From the NCBI GenBank assembly GCA_011037195.1, contig JAAEAF010001519.1, forward strand, positions 7,501 through 71,500: 64,000 nucleotides of DNA, read 5' to 3'. Position 1 is the first letter of the stretch; the number at the start of each line of letters is the position of its first letter. A program made the translations under genes and the position numbers. Of this stretch, positions 57,480 to 64,000 are shown one piece after another. The DNA comes from Triatoma infestans (lineage: Eukaryota > Arthropoda > Insecta > Hemiptera > Reduviidae). Below the pieces are notes generated by a model. It ran no database searches. It worked only from the letters and a program-made list of their open reading frames with translations, and was not told where the DNA came from.

Positions 57480-58860
57480 TGAATGTAATGGTGCTTAGAA
57501 TGCTGGGAATTTATATAATTTCTCAAATCTCAATACATTAAACAGAAAGATCATTGATGATGTTTGGTCGTTCATTCCCCTGAAAATCAAGCTGTTTATT
57601 TTGACGGCATCTTACCGCCAAATTTTCCCGTAAAAATTTATGTGTAACCTCCTCTTCTTCGCTGCCACTTTCATAGTAGTGAAGCTTACCTCCTTTTTAT
57701 TTGCAACTGCTTTGGGAATGAATATTAATTATTTCACGCTTCTATTTAGGTAGAAACTTGTAATTAACGTCTTCTTAAATATACATCATCGCATCTGTTC
57801 GGTAATTAGTCCATTTTTGTATCTCAGCTTCTGCTACATCGGCTACCCACATTTTTTATTAACCCTAAATACTTTCATACGCATATCTTAGCTGAAATTT
57901 TACCTTTGACCACCCTCTAGCATCTGTGCTTCTTCTCATCCAATTAAAAGTGAGTAAGTTAAATTTCATTTATATTTGTAATAATTGTTGATATTTTATT
58001 TTATCTGATTCGCTTCATACTCAGAATATTGCAACATTCTTTCTTTATATGAGGATGATGTTACTGGTTTACTGACTATTAACAATATTCAAAAGTTGAT
58101 GACCGTTACTTATATGTTGTTAAATCATTAAAATTAAGAGATTTCATTATAGATTAAAATTGGTTAGGGTTTTAGTTCTTATTTATCATTATGGCTTTCT
58201 TTGTAAAATTATGTTTTGATATTGATGAATAGAAATGCACGAGAACGACCACGCGGTACAGAAACAGAAAGATAAAGAAAACTGTATTATGCTTAAACGA
58301 AAAATACATCTACAACATTTCACTCTATATCAGTAATATATAAAATAAATATGTTTTAAATAATACATCTGTATATAAATAGTAAGTATGACTTGTACCG
58401 TCAGTTTTCCTGTAGTGTGCCTTAACAGATATAAATGCGTCTTCTTTTCTCTTTTATTTACTTTTGGGATTGTAGGTAATTATTTGGCATGATTAGGTAT
58501 GTATTTTAAGAAATGAGTACTCTAGCTCATTGCTGGGATCTATAAGCACTGAAATAAACACATATTTTTATTAATTAATTTTTTATTATGTTAATCCTCT
58601 CTCGTCTGCGCTATTTTTTTTGGGTGCAAAATTTCCTTTTTCCCGCATCTGGTTTCATTTATGTTCCAGAGTTTGCAGTTCACGACCCAAACATTTTGCC
58701 GCTCCGTGACAGATAAACACCTTATTTTTTATTTACATTTTCATTATTCATTATTATACTATCCTATAAATTATTAATTAATTATTTTATTATTGTTTTT
58801 ATTAGTTATTTTATTGATAAACATTGATTTTAATGTCATGTTTTTTCTTTTTTTTAAGTT
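57480..58860. other. AT-rich DNA upstream of the BEL/Pao gag
   Basis: No gene seen. I searched here and after 62,176 for a matching direct repeat that could be the LTR pair and for a tRNA primer-binding site, and found neither. The 5' leader of the retroelement must lie here if it survives. Confidence 0.4.
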
Positions 58861-60177
58861 ATGGCCACTACGCTTTCATTCACCAGCTTCACCCGTCTAG
58901 CAACAGACGCTAGTGTCGCATTGCAGTGCCATTTAGATACACTGCTCAAAAGACTCAAAGATGGATCTGCTTCTTTCAACTTCGCCGCTTCCATGCGGGA
59001 CATCGTCGAATCAGACTTCTCTACGTTTTTAATTGCTATGGAACCTTATTTGAAAATTGAGAAACTGCCGGACCTGCTATCGAAGAAGTTTTTACTCTAT
59101 CAGTTGCAGCGAGTTGAATATCTTCATCAACAAATCATTTGCGTATTAGCTGAAATTCCTATTCCGCCCACTACATGTGCTACACCTTCTTTTGCGCCTT
59201 CTCCCAGGCTTCCTTTCATCCCAGTGCCTATCTTTAATGGAGATTTTCACCACTGGATTAGCTTTCGGGATACCTTTAAATCACTGGTCATTGACCAATC
59301 CTGTTTGACGGATATTGAACGCTACCAGTACCTGCAAGGTTTCCTTAAAGGCGCTGCCAAAGCAATTATTTCTACCGTGCCGTTTCGGGGAGACCAATTC
59401 GACAAGGCTTGGACCACCCTCTGCGAAGCCTACGATAATAAGCGCCAGCTCGCGGAGTCCCTACTGCAACAATTGCTGACCTCTCCGCCGCTTCCATCGC
59501 AACCTACTGCCATGTATCTAGAGAAAATGCTCTCCGGGCCTTTAAAGTGCGCGGAGGCGTTGCTGGACATCCGGGCGCCAGATTTAGCCTCTTTTATTGT
59601 TTTCTTCATCGTGGCACGCGAACTGGATGCGAAGACTAAGGAGGCATTTGAGTTTGCCCACCCTGGAATAGATTTTCCGACCGTAGCCCAGCTGAAGACA
59701 TTTTTGCTCAACACTGTTCACGCCCTCAAGCTCTCCCCGAGCACACCACAGCCTACTAAAGCTAGCCAGCACCATCCTACCTCAGCCATCTGCTCCCGTC
59801 CCAGTACCCGTAGAGCGACGCCCCCAGTATCCTCACGCGCTTCTCTCTGGAATACGTCTCGAGCGGCATGCACCGCACATCAGGAACCTCACTCTGCCAT
59901 TAACAAGTGTGAGATGTGTAACGGTACCCATTCGATTCGCCAATGCCACAAATTCAAAGCGTTACACGTGGATGACCGACGCCGGTATGTGGTTGCGGCT
60001 GGCTTGTGTCGCAATTGCTTGTCGGCGGTGCACGTCACTGATCGTTGCCGCTCCTCCCTGCACTGCCACTTGTGCAATCGCCGACATCACACGAGCTTGC
60101 ACCTTCCATCGCAGGGGACAAGGCTAGCGGTGCCCCTGGATTTTTCCTCAGCTCCGCATACTATTGTTCGCGACTAG
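58861..60177 (+). CDS. BEL/Pao retrotransposon Gag, intact frame
   Basis: A 438-codon frame opens at an ATG (aagttATGGCC) and ends TAG. It is a capsid-nucleocapsid polyprotein of the BEL/Pao type. The central region FIPVPIFNGDFHHWISFRD, then FDKAWTTLCEAYDNKRQLAE, is the DUF1759-like capsid part ('lp..f.Gd...w..F.d.F......dv.Kf.yL...l.G.A...i'). The nucleocapsid has CEMCNGTHSIRQC (from Cys350, CX2CX3HX4C), CRNCLSAVHVTDRC (from Cys383, CX2CX4HX4C) and CHLCNRRHHTSLH. In this superfamily gag and pol are normally one frame, so the TAG here ends it early. No frameshift or stop occurs within, in contrast with the wrecked pol that follows. GC content is higher than in the surrounding DNA. Confidence 0.85.
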   Translation: MATTLSFTSFTRLATDASVALQCHLDTLLKRLKDGSASFNFAASMRDIVESDFSTFLIAMEPYLKIEKLPDLLSKKFLLYQLQRVEYLHQQIICVLAEIPIPPTTCATPSFAPSPRLPFIPVPIFNGDFHHWISFRDTFKSLVIDQSCLTDIERYQYLQGFLKGAAKAIISTVPFRGDQFDKAWTTLCEAYDNKRQLAESLLQQLLTSPPLPSQPTAMYLEKMLSGPLKCAEALLDIRAPDLASFIVFFIVARELDAKTKEAFEFAHPGIDFPTVAQLKTFLLNTVHALKLSPSTPQPTKASQHHPTSAICSRPSTRRATPPVSSRASLWNTSRAACTAHQEPHSAINKCEMCNGTHSIRQCHKFKALHVDDRRRYVVAAGLCRNCLSAVHVTDRCRSSLHCHLCNRRHHTSLHLPSQGTRLAVPLDFSSAPHTIVRD

Positions 60178-62176
60178 CGCAGCGCGAGAGCAGTGAGACC
60201 GTCTTTCCCGTCGACTTCACCTTCTTCATTTCGTTTACGCTTCTACTTTAGGCAGATTGCCCCTCTTCACCTCTCAGCGATGCTTCACTGCCGGCCACAC
60301 ATGGGCGGATCCACTCATTCGTTACATTCCGCCTCTTAGGACAACGACGTCTGACTGGTCTGATCTCTGTCTATTCTCTCAGTGCCAGAACGCTTCACGT
60401 TTCGGTTCTCATCCGGGCGTCACAGACCATCTCCCGCACTTGTGCTCAGCTTCTGCGATTGCCGCTTCAACAAATGGCTTCGGAACTGCTTACTCCGTGC
60501 CAACTCATTCTCACTACGCGCCATTGTGATGCTAATGCATCGCAGGGATCCTCCGCATCTCATCTTTCCCGCTATGGTGATTGAAAGCGTCAGCCCCTAC
60601 GCCTCATTGGGAGTTTACTTATCACTGGTCGCCCCTAAACCGTTTCACCCGATATGACTTCCAACCTCAAAAGTTCTGTGGACAATGGGTGTCAGTCATC
60701 TCGATGCTCCCGTCATCACGCTCTTCCCTATCGCCTAGAACTCAGCAGTGTCCATCTTCTCGCCAAGCTTCTTCATTTCATCATTTCACATAAGCTTCTG
60801 CGACTGGGCGCTTATATCACAGCGTTTTGTGACTGCACCGTTACTCTAGCATGGACCTGTGGAGAAGTCACCGGTGGAAAACATTGGAAACCGGGTGGTT
60901 GAGAGTCAAGATTTCATCTCGCTTAACTCGGTTAATCTCGCTTAATCATCTTTGGTGTAATGAACCAGTCTGACTGATACCACCCTGTTTCTTGTCAGAG
61001 AAACCGCATCCATACCTCTTCACGACGAGGAATTCGTCGTCCAAGAGGCCATACTGCCGTCTCATGCGGGTTACGGCTTACTACCTCCAATTCACCTTCA
61101 ACTGCCCAAATCCATCCGCGCCTCGTAAAGGTTTCTAACCGCCTCTGAACTCTAGGAAGCGTTCTAATACTTCATTTGCATCGTCCAAGCTGCGCAAATC
61201 GCTAAGCAGCTGCAAGAGGCTCGGGACCCGCGGTCGCATAATTGTCTGGTGCACCAGCTACATCTCGTTCTAGATGATCATCTGCTACGCGTCGGCAGTA
61301 GACTTGTCCGCCCCTCTCCCTTATGGCTTCCATCACCAGAAGAAGCACCATATGGTGACGCATCTCATTATCGATGGCCACGCATAGCCACCCCTGCCTG
61401 CCTACCTATCCGATATTGGACGGGTGCAACGTGATGCGCCACCACCTCTGCCGATGCAACAAATGCTTCAGGCCGAAACCTCGCCCTGTTATCAAACCTT
61501 AGAAACCTCCCATATGAACGCATTACCGCCTTACGACCTTCACCGTCATCAGTGCGGACTTAGGAGACCTTTTCGCCAACTCCAGAACACGGCTTCTTCA
61601 CCATGGGATGTCTTGTTGCCCTTATCTTCTTCACCATAAAGGTTGCCCACTTCGAAATGTCCTCCAAGCTTCCACCTTCGCGTTCGTCGCTGCATTTCGA
61701 GGCCTTACTGCTCTCAGTGAGCTCCTGTCGTCTATTTTTTCAGACGTCATCGGCGCCTCCTCCAGCTCGAAGAACTCGGTTGCCTACTTCGCGACCGGCG
61801 TCGCGATATGACAGTTTGCATCCTCCTCGAGTAGGATTGGCAGTTCATCCCTTCTGACAGCCCTCATTTCGGAGATCTTTGGGAAGTTGCCATTAATCAT
61901 TTCAGTCAATCACATCCCACTTTCGTGGCATTGGCAATCAGAAACCATTTACGGAACTCCTCATGGTCGTAACTGGGGTCGACGCGCGCTCTATGCACTC
62001 TCGTCTGACACTTCTGATCTCGAACCTCTAACTCCCAGGGCACTTCCTAGACTCTTAAGCTCATCGCTCTCCTAAGCACGATTTCAAGCCACACAATCTC
62101 AATCGTCTCTCTCGCTGACAACTAATACAACACAACCAAAAGGACTTCTGGAAACACTGGCGGCAGGAGTACCTAA
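60178..62176 (+). pseudogene. BEL/Pao pol remnant, degraded
   Basis: No frame stays open for long. Scraps in different frames recall the polyprotein order: THLIIDGHA near 61,355 (integrase 'LI...H'), FVAAFRGLTALSELLSSIFS near 61,690-61,730 (the 'aF..af.Rl..r.G.p..i.SD' core of the integrase, with the Asp still visible), and KDFWKHWRQEYL-like sequence at 62,140-62,175, the end of the integrase. The RT with its YxDD box and RNase H could not be found, so most of pol is deleted as well as shifted. At about 2.0 kb it is roughly half the usual length. No 3' LTR follows. Confidence 0.7.
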
Positions 62177-62179
62177 TAT

Positions 62180-63320
62180 AATAATATAATAGTTAATAAT
62201 TTAAATAATAGTATAATAATTTGATACAATTAATGTTTGTGAAATATTTAATGTTTCTATAAGTGAAACCTAATAGTTTTAATTCTTAATTGGAAGAATA
62301 TATTGTATTATAATTGAAAGAGATATGCTTCAAAAAAACAGTGCAAAACTGCAAATCTCTCATCATGGTCACTAGCGTTAATACATTAATGGAAATGTAA
62401 TAATTAAGCAGAATTTTATTTTTTCCTCTAGAAAATGTAATCACAGAGCATTTGTTAATATGTGTTAATAATCTCATTGATAATAAAGAAGTTAAATTAT
62501 TCTGAAAGTTATGGCTTCCTTGATATTATTAATTATGGAAACTATTTTTAAATCATCAGCAAACAGAAGAGCTTATAATTTTTAAAAAATAACAAGAACG
62601 TATATAAACAAATTGAAAAGGAAAGGTCCCAGATGTGATCAAGATTCCACAAGTTGTTTTGAATTAACAGAATGGGTTTAAAAATTTAAAGTCATTTGAT
62701 TATCATGGAATGACAAAAAGTTATGAATTTCATAATTTTTTACTTTCACGATTCTCGCGGAACTCAAGTACATCAAAGTTTTCTTTCAGAGGTATTTTTT
62801 TTTCTAGATATAATGTTTAAAATGTGCGTACTAGGCAATATGAAAAATATACAACTATTTTCGGACAATGTAGATTTATTTGTGGCTTATGGGTAGATAA
62901 GAATAACATGAGCTGTTTACATGTCGCTATCACACAGTGGGATTCATTAGTCGGTGATAAAACAACTGTGTTAGGAAGGCAGGTTTTTCCTTTTATTTAC
63001 AACTTTTTGTTTTAATTCAAGATATCGATACAACTTGTTTTAAAAATATAAAAAATTCAATTTGTCAGAAATTCTAAATATACAGCATTTTTCAGTTAAA
63101 CAAAAATAATTTTTATCAAATGAAACCAAACTTGTATGTTAAATTAATTTTAAATATGTGGAAAAAGATAATGTAATTAAAAAAAGGTTTAACTAGACTG
63201 AAAAATGCTGTTTTATAAAGATGAATTAAAACAATTTTTAATTAATTTATTCATATTATTAAATTAAAAAGTATTGATTGTGATATACCTAATTTTTACA
63301 AATATCAAGTTTAGACTGAC
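62180..63320. other. AT-rich DNA, nothing recognised
   Basis: Short TA-rich simple sequence at 62,172-62,225, then AT-rich DNA with chance frames (62,286-62,477 minus and 62,824-63,015 plus). No motif of a known family was found on either strand. Confidence 0.4.
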
Positions 63321-63326
63321 GTTTAG

Positions 63327-63783
63327 ATTGTTATAGAGGAATATTGCACTGCGACTGAAAGATGTATCCCCCGGAGCCTTCTCAGTGCACTGCCGGCGTC
63401 CGAGCAACAATGTTCTCTAGCTATAAACACTGCTCAACACCGGACAGTAAGCTGTAGGGGCTCCTAGGAAGAGGTAATCTAAGGGCAGCATGCTGGATTC
63501 GAACTCGGAGCCTCTGCGTTGCTAGTACCCGGAGCCTCAGCGCGCTACTACTGAGCCAATTCCTTCCTCTCCCTTGGCTTATGCCAATTAACTAGGGACG
63601 GAGACCCTAGTTTGTGAACTGTGTTTGTCCTTGTCTACAGAGAGTAGAGTGTATGTAGTTTGAGTGTATTGTAGTGTGTGTAGTATGTAGTTCTGACGAA
63701 GTGCATGGAGTACTGAGCACGGAGTAACCCGTAGGGTCGCTACCCCCCTAATTAACTGCATGCAACAGATACCCTGCGGCAAT
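63327..63783 (-). mobile_element. Composite repeat with embedded tRNA-derived SINE, second copy
   Basis: Same order as 19,119-19,565: SINE body ('cttctcagtgcactgccggc'), then the tRNA-like head on minus with a changed B box (GAGTTCGAATCC) and a 15-bp duplication of 'acccggagcct'-type sequence between the boxes. The second unit then runs from 'ggcttatgccaattaactag' to 'gcatgcaacagataccctgc'. Both boxes are degraded, so it is an older copy. Confidence 0.7.
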
Positions 63784-64000
63784 ATTAAGTTAGATAATCT
63801 CTGTACAAAACATCACATTTTTATTTTTCTAACTATATCGTCCTCAATCTCATTTAACTTGTTGATTAGTTAGAAATATTCAAAAGCTGAGAATTATTGC
63901 CTTGAAAGTGCTGGATATGTGGACACTTTGATATTTGGACTATTGACTTTAGATATTTGGACTTTTTGAAATCTTCCTTTACCAGAAACAAAGTGCAGAA

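Noticed and set aside
57480..62600. LTR pair for the BEL/Pao element
   Set aside because: No direct repeat was seen between the DNA before 58,861 and after 62,176, and no tRNA primer-binding site could be placed.

Overview
The window reads as nuclear DNA of an arthropod, most likely an insect with a fairly large, AT-rich and transposon-laden genome. Three multi-exon genes with GT-AG introns of up to 12 kb lie among decayed LINEs, a BEL/Pao element, Tc1-like transposons, tRNA-derived SINEs, a MITE-like element and hammerhead-like repeats. No prokaryotic layout, CRISPR array or free-standing tRNA or rRNA gene is visible. The species cannot be named from the sequence.

Layout. 1-8 kb: LINE debris and AT-rich DNA. 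8.0-24.1 kb (+): the last three exons of an unrecognised Pro/Thr/Ser-rich gene. Its 12.1 kb intron holds a GC-richer mosaic of two LINEs (9.5-14.9 kb), two copies of a jockey-like LINE tail (16.5-16.9 and 18.2-18.8 kb) and a SINE-bearing composite repeat (19.1 kb). 26.8-37.6 kb (-): a five-exon gene encoding a malate dehydrogenase-like domain that has lost its catalytic residues, fused to a disordered tail of about 1,300 residues. 39.6-53.9 kb (-): a complete seven-exon Pex7, the peroxisomal PTS2 receptor (320 aa). Its introns carry two Tc1-like remnants, LINE remnants and two head-to-head palindromes of hammerhead-like repeats. 55.2-56.1 kb (+): an I/R1-type LINE RNase H tail. 58.9-62.2 kb (+): a BEL/Pao retrotransposon with an intact gag frame and a ruined pol. 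63.3-63.8 kb: another SINE-bearing composite.

The observation most worth following is the malate dehydrogenase pseudoenzyme fusion. Introns and a 4.3 kb open exon persist although the catalytic His, the substrate-binding Arg residues and the middle dinucleotide-loop Gly are gone, which suggests a kept structural or regulatory role. Second is a set of short CTGANGA - helix - GAAAC modules that match the hammerhead ribozyme core of Penelope-like elements, two pairs of which form head-to-head palindromes inside Pex7 introns. No Penelope reverse transcriptase was seen.

The three genes show no evident functional link. The MDH-like gene and Pex7 share a strand and are 2 kb apart, but no peroxisomal targeting signal was found in the MDH-like protein.
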